A DNA stretch of 56,911 nucleotides from Psychrosphaera sp. F3M07 (GCF_018860345.1 NZ_JAHKPJ010000021.1:1-56911); one strand, 5' to 3'; shown: positions 43,420-53,575, counted from the stretch's first letter. Notes: generated by a model from the sequence alone, not told the origin. Numbers and translations: made by a program.

Positions 43420-43426
43420 GGAGTAT

Positions 43427-44686
43427 ATGATGAAATTATTAAAACCATCTCTAATTGCTTTATCGTTATTAACTTCTTGTTCTGTTTTGGCAGAAAAAAT
43501 AGCGATCACTAATACCACCATTTATACCGCAGGAAATAGTGGTGTATTAACCAATGCCAGCGTTGTATTTGAAGACGGCAAAATCATTGAACTTAACCCA
43601 TCATCAATCAAAGCCGATGTGGTTATAAACGCTGAAGGCAAAATTTTAACACCGGGTTTGATCTCAACCATGAATCAATTTGGTTTAGTTGAAGTAGGTG
43701 CGGTATCGGGTTCTCGTGATGGCAGCGCTAAAAAAGCGGATATCAACTTTGATCCATCATATGCATACAATGCAGAAACAACCTTAATCCCATTTGCTCG
43801 TAAAGGTGGCATCACTCGCAGTTTAATCGCGCCTAGTTCTTGGGACAGTGTGTTCCCAGGTCAAGCTTTCACTATATTAATGAACTCTGAGTTTGACAGT
43901 GTGATTGATACTAAGACGGCGGTCATTGCTAATTTTGGTGGCGCAAGCAAAGATTCAAGAGCAAGTAGCTTAATTGAATTAATTGAAAAACTTAAGGGTC
44001 AGCAGAAAAAGCTAAAAGACGCGGAACAAGCATCTGCTAAAGCAGAAGGTGATAAACCTGCTAAGGCAAAAGAACCGTCTGATGAAGAAGTGACACTTAC
44101 GGCATTATTAAACGGTGAAAAACCATTAATTGCATCAGCATCAAGATCGTCAGATTTATTACAGTTGATTAAAATTAAACAACAGTATGGCGTTAACATT
44201 GTGATTTCTGGTGGCGAAGATGCAGCCAGAGTGAAATCTGAATTAGCTAACTCTGAAATTCCAGTCATGATCAAAGTGGTCTCTAATTTACCTGGCAGTT
44301 TTGATTCGTTACACGCTTCATTAACGACAGCCGGTGAGTTAGAAAAAGCGGGCGTTAAAGTTATACTGTTTAGCAGCGACAGCCATATGGCTAAAAACTT
44401 AAGGCTAGACGCTGGTAATGCCATCTCTTATGGCATGTCTGAACAAGGTGCATTAAAAGCAATGACATCAAATGTTGCAGATGTGTTTAACATGGACGCT
44501 GGTGAAATAGCAGTTGGTAAATCCGCTGATTTGGTTTTATGGAGTGCAGATCCATTTGAGATCAGCTCTAAAGTAGAATCGCTATGGATCAATGGTGAAC
44601 AAGTTACAACTGAATCAAGACAAGATAAATTACGTGATAGGTATATCTCTAAAGAGAATAAACCTAGAGGGTATATAAAACCTTAA
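43427..44686 (+). CDS. Amidohydrolase-like exported protein lacking the metal site
   Basis: 419 residues with a Sec signal (LIALSLLTSCSVLAEK). The composite beta domain is clear at both ends (AITNTTIYTAGNSGVLTNASVVFEDGKIIEL; EIAVGKSADLVLWSADPFEISSKVESLWINGEQV), but the position of the HxH metal motif reads GLISTMNQFGLVEV, without His. The later His ligands are also not apparent; only FSSDSHMAKNLR keeps an Asp. A lysine/alanine-rich segment (about 190-225) is inserted. It is probably a pseudoenzyme partner of the preceding amidohydrolase. Confidence 0.82.
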   Translation: MMKLLKPSLIALSLLTSCSVLAEKIAITNTTIYTAGNSGVLTNASVVFEDGKIIELNPSSIKADVVINAEGKILTPGLISTMNQFGLVEVGAVSGSRDGSAKKADINFDPSYAYNAETTLIPFARKGGITRSLIAPSSWDSVFPGQAFTILMNSEFDSVIDTKTAVIANFGGASKDSRASSLIELIEKLKGQQKKLKDAEQASAKAEGDKPAKAKEPSDEEVTLTALLNGEKPLIASASRSSDLLQLIKIKQQYGVNIVISGGEDAARVKSELANSEIPVMIKVVSNLPGSFDSLHASLTTAGELEKAGVKVILFSSDSHMAKNLRLDAGNAISYGMSEQGALKAMTSNVADVFNMDAGEIAVGKSADLVLWSADPFEISSKVESLWINGEQVTTESRQDKLRDRYISKENKPRGYIKP

Positions 44687-44711
44687 ATCATGGTTAAATG
44701 ATGAAAACAAA

Positions 44712-44736
44712 AAAAGCTTCTTTATAGAAGCTTTTT
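44712..44736. terminator. Bidirectional terminator between amidohydrolase and potD genes
   Basis: AAAAAGCTTC and GAAGCTTTTTT form a stem with A and T tracts on both sides, so it can end both the rightward amidohydrolase pair and the leftward pot operon. Confidence 0.85.
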
Positions 44737-44757
44737 TATTTTCGTTATTAGATTTTA

Positions 44758-45804
44758 TTACTTACTGGTTTTTAACATTTCCCAGTACTTGTTATATATC
44801 TCAATGGCTGGGCCAACGTCCGTCTGGAATTCACCTTGTTCAACAATGCGTTTTGACGGGAATATAGTCGGGTTATTTTGCGTGGCTTGATCTAACAAGG
44901 CAATGCCGGCTTTATTTGGTGTAGCGTAACCTATGTACTCAACTGTGCGTTTAGCCACGTCTGGTCGTAACATAAAGTTAATAAACTTATGCGCATTTGA
45001 TTTATTTTCAGCACCTGTTGGAATAGCAAAACTGTCTACCCATATTGCCGCACCTTCAGTTGGGTAAATGTATTCAATTGCGCTGTCTTCTTCCTGCGCC
45101 ATGATCACTTCACCATTCCAAATCATACCTAAGTTAACGTCACCAGCTAAATACGGTTCTCTTGGAGCGTCAGAATTAAATACCAATACATTAGGCATAA
45201 GTTTAGTTAGCAACTCATAAGCTTGTTTGATCTCAGCTTCTGAGGTTGAGTTTGAAGAATGACCATTAACTCTTAATGCCATATGAAATACTTCACGTAC
45301 ATCATCGGTTAACAATAAACTGTTTTGCCATTTTTTATCCCATAAGTCTTTCCATGACTTAATGCTTTTTGGATCAACTTCATTAGTATTAATACCTATG
45401 CCAGTACTGCCCCAAACATATGGCACACTGTGTTGATTGTTAGGGTCGTAAGACTTGTTTAATAACGCAGGATCTAAATGGGTAAAGTTAGACAGTTGTG
45501 CGGTATCAATTTTGGCTAACAAACCTTCTTTCGCCATTTTTGAAATGTAATAGGTAGACGGAATAACAATGTCGTAACCTTTACCGTTTTGCAGCTTTAA
45601 TTTTGAATACATGACTTCGTTACTTTCGTAAGTATTGTATTCAACCTTAATGCCGGTTTCTTTTGTGAACTCAGCTAATACACCGTCAGGAATATATTCG
45701 GTCCAATTATAAACAACCACTTTTTCAGCGGCGACAACCGAAAAGGTTACCGCAAACAAAACCGATAAACCGGTCGCTAATTTGTTCAGTGTTTTAAATT
45801 TCAT
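44758..45804 (-). CDS. potD: Spermidine/putrescine-binding periplasmic protein (PotD)
   Basis: 348 residues, the length of E. coli PotD. Signal peptide ending VVAAEK, then VVVYNWTEYIPDGVLAEFTKETGIKVEYNTYESNEVMYSKL, typical of polyamine-binding proteins. Conserved binding aromatic and acidic residues (W and E of NWTEY, YDIVIPSTYY, WGSTGIG, IWNGEV, WVDSFAIP) are present. Binds polyamines in the periplasm and delivers them to PotBC. The gene starts on the last base of potC, so it is translationally coupled; last in potABCD. Confidence 0.95.
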   Translation of the reverse strand: MKFKTLNKLATGLSVLFAVTFSVVAAEKVVVYNWTEYIPDGVLAEFTKETGIKVEYNTYESNEVMYSKLKLQNGKGYDIVIPSTYYISKMAKEGLLAKIDTAQLSNFTHLDPALLNKSYDPNNQHSVPYVWGSTGIGINTNEVDPKSIKSWKDLWDKKWQNSLLLTDDVREVFHMALRVNGHSSNSTSEAEIKQAYELLTKLMPNVLVFNSDAPREPYLAGDVNLGMIWNGEVIMAQEEDSAIEYIYPTEGAAIWVDSFAIPTGAENKSNAHKFINFMLRPDVAKRTVEYIGYATPNKAGIALLDQATQNNPTIFPSKRIVEQGEFQTDVGPAIEIYNKYWEMLKTSK

Positions 45805-46568
45805 TATTGTTTCCTTTTAATAAGCAATGAAATTACAGCAATTGCTGATAATGATATAACAAGTAATATTGTTGCTAATGCGTTTACTTCTGGTGATACG
45901 CCTACTTTCACCATCGAAAAGACACGTATCGGTAAAATTTCAAACCCAGGTCCAGTGACAAACGAGCTAATGATCACGTCATCTAACGACAAGGTAAAAC
46001 TTAATAACCAACCGGATAACACCGCAGGTAAAATCATAGGTAAGATAATCACTCTAAATATTTTACCTTCAGACGCCCCTAAGTCTTGCGCGGCCTCCAA
46101 TATATTATTATCAAAGCCTTTTAGTTGGGCATAAACCGTGATCACCACAAAAGGCAAACAAAAAGTAATATGTGCAATTAACAAAGACCAGAAGCCAAGT
46201 TGAATGCCCAACGCGATAAATATAATTAAAAACGTAATGGCCAATACAATGTCGGGAGACATCATCAGGATAAACAACATACTGCTGGTGGTGCTTTTTA
46301 AGCGGAATTTATAGCGGTGAATCGCCAACGCCATTAACGTTCCCAATAAGGTGGCAATAAAGGCAGTTAATACCGCTATGGTTAACGAGTTAACAAAGGC
46401 ATCCATCAGTCCTGTGTTGTTCCACAGTTTTTCGTACCACTTCCAAGAAAAACCAGCCCATTTATGTCCGTATTTAGACTGGTTAAAAGAATTAGTGATC
46501 AAAACCAACATTGGCAAATATAAATACACAAACACAGATAAAATAAATAAAGGCTTAAAGATTTTCAT
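45804..46568 (-). CDS. potC: Spermidine/putrescine ABC permease (PotC)
   Basis: 254 residues with six membrane helices and the EAA loop ILEAAQDLGASEGKIFRVIILPMILPA. The N-terminal LPMLVLITNSFNQSKYGHKWAGFSWKWYEKLW is distinctive for PotC. Pairs with PotB as the transmembrane channel. Its start overlaps potB by 14 bases. Confidence 0.95.
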   Translation of the reverse strand: MKIFKPLFILSVFVYLYLPMLVLITNSFNQSKYGHKWAGFSWKWYEKLWNNTGLMDAFVNSLTIAVLTAFIATLLGTLMALAIHRYKFRLKSTTSSMLFILMMSPDIVLAITFLIIFIALGIQLGFWSLLIAHITFCLPFVVITVYAQLKGFDNNILEAAQDLGASEGKIFRVIILPMILPAVLSGWLLSFTLSLDDVIISSFVTGPGFEILPIRVFSMVKVGVSPEVNALATILLVISLSAIAVISLLIKRKQ

Positions 46569-47433
46569 CGTCCAAACCTCCTTTGTGTTGAATGTAGTTA
46601 TTGGCTTTATTATAAATAATCAATAAGCCAGCCATAAGTAAAATTAAAAACACACTAAAGGCCGAACCAAACGGCCAATCACGTACCACCAAAAATTGAT
46701 TTTTAATGACATTCCCTAACAATAAACTTTTAGCGCCACCTAAAATATCAGCCACATAAAACATGCCCATGGCAGGTAAAAATACAATTAAACAACCAGC
46801 TATTATGCCGGGAGCCGTTAAAGGCAATAAGATATAAATAAAACGATAAAACGGCGAGGCACCTAAGTCTTTACCAACTTCAATTAAACTTCTATCTAAC
46901 TTGGCAAAACTGGCAATCAGAGGTAACACCATAAAAGGCAACAAAATATAAACCAAACCAATAATGACGGCAAAGTCGGTGTAAATCAGTTGGACAGGAC
47001 TATCAATGACGCCTGTGAACATTAAGAAACTGTTCACTATGCCTTTTTTACCTAAGATCATTTTAATGGCGTAAATACGAATTAAACTATTGGTCCAAAA
47101 GGGCACCACCATTAAAAATAATAACACCACACGCATCGTTGGTGACATGTTGGCTAACAAATACGCAAAGGGATAACCAATCAGTAAACAGACTAACGTA
47201 GTAATGCCAGACATTAATAAGCTGTTCCAGAATACCCCTGCGTAAATAGGTTCAAACACCTTTAAATAGTTATCAAAGGTAATCGGCCATATCACTAAGT
47301 GTTCAGCATCAGGGGTTAATACGCTGGTCAAAATCACCATCAAATGCGGCAACAGCACAAATAACCCCAACCAAGTTAAGGTTAAAGTGATCACTAATCG
47401 GCGAAAGTTAAGGGGAGAGGAGTACCTATTCAT
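46555..47433 (-). CDS. potB: Spermidine/putrescine ABC permease (PotB)
   Basis: 292 residues, six membrane helices, EAA loop LIEVGKDLGASPFYRFIYILLPLTAPGI. WTNSLIRIYAIKMILGKKGIVNSFLMFTGVI is the PotB-type conserved loop. Overlaps potA by four bases and potC by 14, a tightly coupled operon. Confidence 0.95.
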   Translation of the reverse strand: MNRYSSPLNFRRLVITLTLTWLGLFVLLPHLMVILTSVLTPDAEHLVIWPITFDNYLKVFEPIYAGVFWNSLLMSGITTLVCLLIGYPFAYLLANMSPTMRVVLLFLMVVPFWTNSLIRIYAIKMILGKKGIVNSFLMFTGVIDSPVQLIYTDFAVIIGLVYILLPFMVLPLIASFAKLDRSLIEVGKDLGASPFYRFIYILLPLTAPGIIAGCLIVFLPAMGMFYVADILGGAKSLLLGNVIKNQFLVVRDWPFGSAFSVFLILLMAGLLIIYNKANNYIQHKGGLDDENL

Positions 47434-48536
47434 TTTTTAAGTTCATCAGCCTTAATAACGTGTTCCCAACCATGTACCCAGTTAACCCAGACTTTTTGAT
47501 TTATCTTATAGTCAAAATCAGGATCGTCTTCGTTAAAAAACTCACTCGCGACTAAGGTATGTCCATTATCAAGTTTGATCACAGAATCTAATGTTTTACC
47601 TGTGTAATTACGTTCAATAACTTGACCTAAAAAGCCAGACTCTTGTGGTGCATCTTCAATGTACATAACCCTTAAATCTTCTGGGCGTAATATGACATGC
47701 ACCATATCGTCGATATCAAATTTGTGATCAGCAAATATTTTCCACTCAATACCATGAATTTCAGCCATGTATTGAAAGTCTTCTAAACGTTCCGTAATCC
47801 TAGCTTTAAATACATTACTTTCACCAATAAAGCGGGCAACAAATAAGTTAACTGGAGATTCATAAATTTCACGAGGGGTGCCAACTTGTTGCGGTTGTCC
47901 GTTATTAATGACCAAGACACGGTCAGACATGGTTAAAGCTTCTTCTTGGTCGTGAGTAACGTAAATAAAGGTAATGTTTAATTGGCGTTGGATGCGTTTT
48001 AATTCGTTTTGCATTTTTTGACGCAATTTGTGATCAAGGGCACTTAATGACTCGTCTAATAACAAAACTTTAGGGCGATTAACGATGGCGCGGGCAATGG
48101 CCACACGTTGCTTTTGACCACCTGAAAGTTGATGTGGCAATCTTTGTTCAAACCCATGTAATTGCACAACCGCCAAGGCATCTTCGACTCGTTGTTTTAT
48201 TTCGCTTTTTTTTACTCCTGACATCTTTAAGCCAAACGCGACATTGTCAAATACTGTCATGTGAGGGAATAAAGCGTAACTTTGGAATACGGTGTTGGTG
48301 GGTCTGTGTTCAGCGGACAAATGAGCAATATCTTGCCCGTCTAACACCACTTGACCTTCATCGGGTTTTTCAAAGCCAGCAATTAAACGTAATATCGTGG
48401 TTTTACCACAACCTGACGGGCCTAAAATAGTAAAAAATTCACCATCATTAATGGTTAAATCAAATTCACGTAATACATCTTGGTTTTGATAACGTTTAGT
48501 GACATTGTCCAAAGACAAAAAAGCGGAATTAGTCAA
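47430..48536 (-). CDS. potA: Spermidine/putrescine ABC ATP-binding protein (PotA)
   Basis: 368 residues. Walker A GPSGCGKTT, Q-loop FQSYALFPHMTV, signature LSGGQKQRVAIARA, Walker B VLLLDESLSALD, switch His VTHDQEEALTM, and a C-terminal TOBE regulatory domain (IGESNVFKARI, VHVILRPEDLRVM). The Walker B Glu is kept (DES). First gene of potABCD. Confidence 0.96.
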   Translation of the reverse strand: MTNSAFLSLDNVTKRYQNQDVLREFDLTINDGEFFTILGPSGCGKTTILRLIAGFEKPDEGQVVLDGQDIAHLSAEHRPTNTVFQSYALFPHMTVFDNVAFGLKMSGVKKSEIKQRVEDALAVVQLHGFEQRLPHQLSGGQKQRVAIARAIVNRPKVLLLDESLSALDHKLRQKMQNELKRIQRQLNITFIYVTHDQEEALTMSDRVLVINNGQPQQVGTPREIYESPVNLFVARFIGESNVFKARITERLEDFQYMAEIHGIEWKIFADHKFDIDDMVHVILRPEDLRVMYIEDAPQESGFLGQVIERNYTGKTLDSVIKLDNGHTLVASEFFNEDDPDFDYKINQKVWVNWVHGWEHVIKADELKK

Positions 48537-48878
48537 TCATTCAATCTCATTGTTAGCCGAGGGCGTTAACCAATATCTAAGTGAAAAAACTCACTCGTCC
48601 TGGTTAATTTATCGACAGCCATAAACAGGCAATATTAATCGCACAATCCAGTCAGTGCAACCATTGTTAAACGCTTATGGATTAAAAAAATTCACTAATT
48701 ATGCAGATAGTTTTGTTAATGATGGTTAAGGTAATGTAGCATTCGGATATAACGTATTTATCCTCATAAAATTCAATCAACATGCGCTGGTATTAAAAGC
48801 CAAATGTTAAGTTAAAAACAAGCGTGTTATTTCGAGTTAAATTATCCATTATGAGTGAAATTAGTAATGAAGGCGGCT
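48537..48878. other. Divergent intergenic region between potA and ubiH
   Basis: About 340 bases holding the promoters of the pot operon and ubiH. I see no coding sequence, terminator or clear operator in it. Confidence 0.4.
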
Positions 48879-50183
48879 ATGAATAAAACATCACAATATG
48901 ATGTGATCATTTCAGGTGGAGGATTATCTGGACTGTTAACAGCGATTGGATTAATTAACGAAACCCCAGAATTATCCATCGCAATAATTGAGCCTGTTAA
49001 GCCAATCACTGTAAATTCAACCAATAACACGCAACAGGCTACTAAAAATTTTGACGATAGATGTTTAGCCCTATCTTATGGTTCATTACAACTGCTTAAT
49101 CATTGGCACGTTTGGCCACAATTAAAGCCTTTAGCTTGGCCAATAAAAACTATCATTACCTCAGACCGTGGTCATATTGGCAAAACCATCATGCGCGCAG
49201 CTCAATACGATTTAAACGCGATGGGATATGTGGCAGCCATGAGAAACATGGGGGCAGCGTTTACTCAAAGTTTAAATACGCTAATACAAGACAAAAATAG
49301 TAATTTAACTTGGTACACACCCAACAACATCAAACAGGTTTCTCAGCAGCCAGAGCAAATACAGTTAGTATTAGATGATCAACAAACCATAGCAGGCAAG
49401 TTACTCGTTGTGGCCGAGGGGGGAAATTCCCCAACACGTAAAACATTAAAAATAAGCACCAGTACACAGGCGTACGAGCAAAGTGCCATTATTGCCAATA
49501 TCCAAGTAAATAAAAACAATAAGATAAATGATGTATTGTCGTTAGACGAAACACATACACAAAACAAACATAATGGTGAGTCTCAACAATTAAACGGCCA
49601 TACTGCCTTTGAACGATTTACCACATCGGGGCCAATTGCATTTTTACCCATAGATAAAGATCAATACTCAGTGGTATGGAGTGTAAAGCCTGAACAGGTT
49701 GAGCAAATAATGGGCTTGCCAGACACCGACTTTTGTCAGCAGTTACAAAGCGCATTTGGCCATGCAGGTGGCGTTATTGTTAAAACATCAAAACGAGAAA
49801 GTTACCCACTTGGTTTGACTAAAGCAGAATCAATTATTAGTGACCGAGTTGTATTAGTAGGTAACAGTGCCCACACCATTCATCCAATAGCAGGACAAGG
49901 TTTTAATTTAGGCTTGCGTGATGTGGCTTATTTGGTCAAACAGATTAAACACGCCGTAGATAATAATGTTGATATTGGTGCCTTTTCTGTGTTGCAACAA
50001 TACCAAGCTGGCCGAGTGAAAGACATTAACCGCATTACCGGTTTTACCGATTTATTAGTTAAAATGTTTGCACTAGAAGGGCGTTTACCGGCATTAACAA
50101 GAACATTAGGCTTGTTAGCGTTACAAAAAGTAACCAGCTTACAGCAATGGTTTGCCCTGCATTTTATGAGCAGCAAAGTTTAA
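48879..50183 (+). CDS. ubiH: 2-octaprenyl-6-methoxyphenol hydroxylase (UbiH)
   Basis: 434 residues, FAD monooxygenase of aerobic ubiquinone synthesis (C1 hydroxylation). FAD motif ISGGGLSGLLTAIGL near the N-terminus, the UbiH-specific SDRGHIGKTIMRAAQYDLNAMGYV, then the second FAD motif VVLVGNSAHTIHPIAGQGFNLGLRDVAYL. The ATG at 48879 is chosen for the AAGG seven bases upstream; upstream in-frame starts (GTG 48855, ATG 48867) are weaker. Begins the ubiH-ubiI-gcvTHP neighbourhood also found in E. coli. The middle of the protein has a Asn/Lys-rich insertion (KNNKINDV) relative to E. coli. Confidence 0.94.
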   Translation: MNKTSQYDVIISGGGLSGLLTAIGLINETPELSIAIIEPVKPITVNSTNNTQQATKNFDDRCLALSYGSLQLLNHWHVWPQLKPLAWPIKTIITSDRGHIGKTIMRAAQYDLNAMGYVAAMRNMGAAFTQSLNTLIQDKNSNLTWYTPNNIKQVSQQPEQIQLVLDDQQTIAGKLLVVAEGGNSPTRKTLKISTSTQAYEQSAIIANIQVNKNNKINDVLSLDETHTQNKHNGESQQLNGHTAFERFTTSGPIAFLPIDKDQYSVVWSVKPEQVEQIMGLPDTDFCQQLQSAFGHAGGVIVKTSKRESYPLGLTKAESIISDRVVLVGNSAHTIHPIAGQGFNLGLRDVAYLVKQIKHAVDNNVDIGAFSVLQQYQAGRVKDINRITGFTDLLVKMFALEGRLPALTRTLGLLALQKVTSLQQWFALHFMSSKV

Positions 50184-50234
50184 CGATATGACACATAACC
50201 ATGAATTCTGGTTTTAAATAAGAGAAATAGACTT

Positions 50235-51503
50235 TTGATTTCAACAGATATAACAATTATTGGTGGTGGTTGTGTTGGTTTAACCGCCGCAATTGGGTTA
50301 GCCAACAACGGCTTTAACGTAATTGTGGTCGACGCTGCATCTGACCATACCGAATTAACCACACCTGAATTACGAGTAAGCGCGATTTCGGCTGCCAGCG
50401 AAAATATTTTTCGTGCGTTAGGCAATTGGCAACATTTAGATCAAAGCCGATTTGCGCCGTACACTAAAATGTCGGTGTGGGATAAAGACAGTTTTGGCAA
50501 AATAGAGTTTGATTCAGCGCAAATATCTGAGCCTCGTTTGGGCCATATTATTGAGAACAATAATATTAGAAATAGTTTAATTACCCTTGCTCGCTCTCAC
50601 GCCAATATTCAGTTACTGTTTGATAACAAAGTAAATAGTTTACATACCACTAACCATCAACAAAATCAGACTCAGCAGGTTTATATAACCTTGGAAGACG
50701 GCACTCCTATTATTAGTAAATTGCTGGTGGCTGCCGACGGCGCACACTCTTGGGTAAGAAAACAACTTAAAACCCCAATGGTGTTTTCTGATTATGACCA
50801 TCATGCATTAGTCGCCACTATACAAACCACAGAGCCACATCAATCGTGTGCCAGACAAGTATTTTTAAACACTGGGCCATTAGCCTTGCTGCCATTACAA
50901 ATAACTGGTCAAGATCAAGAACATAATCTTGAGCCAAACCAGTGTTCAATTGTGTGGTCTAGCTCACCAGAGCATGTGCAACAATTAAAAGACATGACAG
51001 AACAAGAGTTCAACCAGTCAATCACCGCTGCAACCGACAGTGTATTAGGCCCAATCACATTAACCAGCCAACGTGTGAGTTACCCATTAACCATGCGTTA
51101 TGCCAAACAGTGGGTTAACCAAGGTGTAATATTTATGGGCGATGCCGCGCACACCATTCACCCATTAGCGGGATTAGGCATGAACTTAGGGTTGCTAGAT
51201 GCCGCCAGTTTAGTGCAAGTTTTGGCAACACCTACGTTATTAAGTGCAGAAAAATCCGGTGAGTTAAATAAACAATTACGTAAATACCAAGGGTGGCGAA
51301 AGGCAGAAGCACAAACCTATATAGCCGCTATGGCGGCATTAAAATCTTTGTTTGAAGGTGACAATAAATTCAAAAAACTAATTCGAGGTTTTGGCTTGTT
51401 AATCACCAATAAAACCGATGTGGTTAAACATAAGATCATCCAGCAAGCTATGGGTATTACAGGTGATTTGCCAGATTTAGCCAAAGTAAAAGATACCATC
51501 TAA
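50235..51503 (+). CDS. ubiI: 2-octaprenylphenol hydroxylase (UbiI/VisC type)
   Basis: 422 residues, the second FAD monooxygenase of the pathway (C5 hydroxylation in E. coli). FAD motif IIGGGCVGLTAAIGLANNG, LRVSAISAASENIFRALGNW, the MSVWDKDSFGKIEFDSAQI block typical of UbiI, DGAHSWVRKQL and GDAAHTIHPLAGLGMNLGLLDAASL. It begins at TTG 50235, the only plausible start, 51 bases after ubiH. UbiI and UbiH-like proteins are paralogues; order and the block named above support this assignment. Confidence 0.92.
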   Translation: MISTDITIIGGGCVGLTAAIGLANNGFNVIVVDAASDHTELTTPELRVSAISAASENIFRALGNWQHLDQSRFAPYTKMSVWDKDSFGKIEFDSAQISEPRLGHIIENNNIRNSLITLARSHANIQLLFDNKVNSLHTTNHQQNQTQQVYITLEDGTPIISKLLVAADGAHSWVRKQLKTPMVFSDYDHHALVATIQTTEPHQSCARQVFLNTGPLALLPLQITGQDQEHNLEPNQCSIVWSSSPEHVQQLKDMTEQEFNQSITAATDSVLGPITLTSQRVSYPLTMRYAKQWVNQGVIFMGDAAHTIHPLAGLGMNLGLLDAASLVQVLATPTLLSAEKSGELNKQLRKYQGWRKAEAQTYIAAMAALKSLFEGDNKFKKLIRGFGLLITNKTDVVKHKIIQQAMGITGDLPDLAKVKDTI

Positions 51504-51727
51504 TACCGATTGTTAACTGTTTTTATCCTGTATTTGCCATAACGGGTTTTATCTTTAACATTAAAATTTCTAATGGTAATTGGATGGTCAAATGTGCTTG
51601 TATCCGTTATACTCCGTCGCAATTTTTAAGTGGAAGAACTTGAGTTACCACTTTGTTTTATAAATTGTGGCAACGACTTATTCTTATCACCTTGTTCGTA
51701 ACTATTTAACGCAGCAAAGGTAAAAAT
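51504..51727. other. Intergenic region upstream of gcvT
   Basis: About 220 bases. TTATAC near 51607 with TGGTCA 16 bases upstream could be a gcv promoter, of low confidence. I find none of the conserved features of a glycine riboswitch. Confidence 0.4.
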
Positions 51728-52813
51728 ATGACAAACAGAACGGTTTTATTCGACAAACACATAGAGTCAGGCGCCAAAATGGTAGATTTCCACGGTTGGG
51801 AAATGCCTATTAATTATGGTTCACAAATTGAAGAACATCATGCGGTTCGTAAAGACGCTGGTATGTTTGATGTGTCCCACATGACTATTGTTGATATTGA
51901 AGGTTCTGATGCTCAAGCATTTTTACGTAAATTAGTTGCCAACGATGTAGCAAAATTAACCGTACCAGGTAAAGCCCTTTACACAGGTATGTTAAATGAA
52001 GAAGGCGGCGTGATTGACGACCTTATCATTTATTACTTCACTCCAGAATCTTATCGTTTAGTGGTTAACTCAGCGACACGCGAAAAAGACCTAGCTTGGA
52101 TCAACAAACAAGCAGAATCATTCTCAGTAACGGTTAGTGAACGTCCAGAGTTCGCTATGATTGCCGTTCAAGGCCCAGAAGCAAAAGCAAAAGTAGCAAG
52201 CATTCTTCATGCAGAACAAACCGTTGCTGTTGAAGGCATGAAACCATTCTTTGGTGTTCAAGCGGGTGACTTGTTTATTGCAACGACCGGTTACACAGGT
52301 GAAGCAGGTTATGAAATTGTTGTTCCTGCGGTTCAAGCGGCTGACTTATGGCAAGAGTTATTAGATGCGGGCGTTAAACCTGCTGGTCTAGGCGCACGTG
52401 ACACATTACGTTTAGAAGCGGGCATGAACCTGTATGGCCTAGATATGGACGATTCAGTATCGCCATTAGCAGCAAACATGGCGTGGACCATTGCTTGGGA
52501 ACCAGAAGACAGAAACTTCATTGGTCGTGAAGCACTTGTTGCACAAAAAGCCGCTGGCACAGAAAAACTTGTTGGTTTAGTCATGGAACAAAAGGGCGTA
52601 TTACGCTCTGGTTTAAAAGTGATTACTGCTAACGGCGAAGGCGTGATTACATCGGGCACTTTCTCTCCAACGTTAGGTTACTCAATTGCTATGGCTCGTA
52701 TTCCTGCTGGCACCGCCGTTGGTGATACTGTGCAAGTTGAAATGCGTAAAAAACTAGTAGACGTAAAAGTAACCAAAGCAGGTTTTGTGCGTAACGGTAA
52801 ATCAATACTTTAG
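51728..52813 (+). CDS. gcvT: Aminomethyltransferase of the glycine cleavage system (GcvT)
   Basis: T-protein: takes the aminomethyl group from lipoyl-GcvH and, with tetrahydrofolate, yields methylene-THF and ammonia. 361 residues (E. coli 364). [48 protein letters not shown] and [18 protein letters not shown] are hallmark folate-binding regions, and the C-terminal [15 protein letters not shown] is intact. Start has AAAGG upstream. First gene of gcvTHP. Confidence 0.97.
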   Translation: MTNRTVLFDKHIESGAKMVDFHGWEMPINYGSQIEEHHAVRKDAGMFDVSHMTIVDIEGSDAQAFLRKLVANDVAKLTVPGKALYTGMLNEEGGVIDDLIIYYFTPESYRLVVNSATREKDLAWINKQAESFSVTVSERPEFAMIAVQGPEAKAKVASILHAEQTVAVEGMKPFFGVQAGDLFIATTGYTGEAGYEIVVPAVQAADLWQELLDAGVKPAGLGARDTLRLEAGMNLYGLDMDDSVSPLAANMAWTIAWEPEDRNFIGREALVAQKAAGTEKLVGLVMEQKGVLRSGLKVITANGEGVITSGTFSPTLGYSIAMARIPAGTAVGDTVQVEMRKKLVDVKVTKAGFVRNGKSIL

Positions 52814-52834
52814 TTAATACGTATTTCTGGATTG

Positions 52835-52859
52835 GGTCGATGAATATTTATCATCGGCC
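52835..52859 (+). terminator. Hairpin downstream of gcvT
   Basis: GGTCGATGA and TCATCGGCC form a nine-base-pair stem with a seven-base loop, 22 bases after the gcvT stop. No T tract follows (CAAAACAT), so it may be an mRNA stabiliser or processing site rather than a terminator. Confidence 0.4.
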
Positions 52860-53029
52860 AAAACATAAAAGAATTATAAAACTGGGTTGATCAATCAGAC
52901 ACTTACATTTATCTTTTCTAAGCGACATAAAATGCGGTTAGAAATTGAACATTAAGTGATTGAACAATCAAAGTAATACAACATATTTGACAATAATTTA
53001 TTAAATAATAGCTCCAAAGGAACATAACT

Positions 53030-53419
53030 ATGAGCAACATTCCATCGGATTTAAAATACGCTTCTTCTCATGAGTGGGTACGTAACGAAGGTGACGGTAC
53101 TGTAACTGTGGGAATTACTGAGCATGCGCAAGGTTTATTAGGTGACATGGTATTTGTTGATTTACCAGATGTTGGTGATGAATTTGCCGCAGGTGATGAC
53201 TGTGCCGTTGCTGAATCAGTTAAAGCTGCTTCAGACATTTACGCGCCAGTAGCCGGCGAGATTGTTGCGATTAATGAAGAGTTAGAAGACTCTCCAGAAA
53301 AAGTAAACGCTGATCCATATGGCGACGGTTGGTTGTTCCGCATTAAATTAGAAGACGCTGCTGAGTTGGACGATCTTCTTGACTCTGAAAGTTATGAAAC
53401 GTCAATTGACGAAGATTAA
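53030..53419 (+). CDS. gcvH: Glycine cleavage system H protein (GcvH)
   Basis: Lipoyl carrier shuttling the aminomethyl group between GcvP, GcvT and lipoamide dehydrogenase. 129 residues, equal to E. coli. The lipoylated lysine is K65 in [44 protein letters not shown] and the C-terminal [17 protein letters not shown] are fully conserved. AAAGGA precedes the start. 216 bases after gcvT, with a hairpin in between. Confidence 0.98.
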   Translation: MSNIPSDLKYASSHEWVRNEGDGTVTVGITEHAQGLLGDMVFVDLPDVGDEFAAGDDCAVAESVKAASDIYAPVAGEIVAINEELEDSPEKVNADPYGDGWLFRIKLEDAAELDDLLDSESYETSIDED

Positions 53420-53434
53420 TTTCTAAGAGCATAA

Positions 53435-53466
53435 AAACCTCGCATTGATAACCAATGCGGGGTTTG
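53435..53466 (+). terminator. Hairpin/terminator between gcvH and gcvP
   Basis: AAACCTCGCATTG and CAATGCGGGGTTT pair in an about 13-base-pair stem followed by GTTCGTTTT. It looks like an intrinsic terminator of moderate strength and could lower gcvP relative to gcvTH. Confidence 0.7.
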
Positions 53467-53575
53467 TTCGTTTTAAAGGACTAAACACTGTTTCAATTTC
53501 AAAACACGCATAAGTTATTTGCATGTTTACTGTTTAAAACCGCTATAAATTAGCAATTTTAGGAAGTCTAGTAAC

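Noticed and set aside
51504-51727. Glycine riboswitch before gcvT
   Set aside because: None of the conserved core sequences or tandem aptamer layout could be found here or before gcvH.
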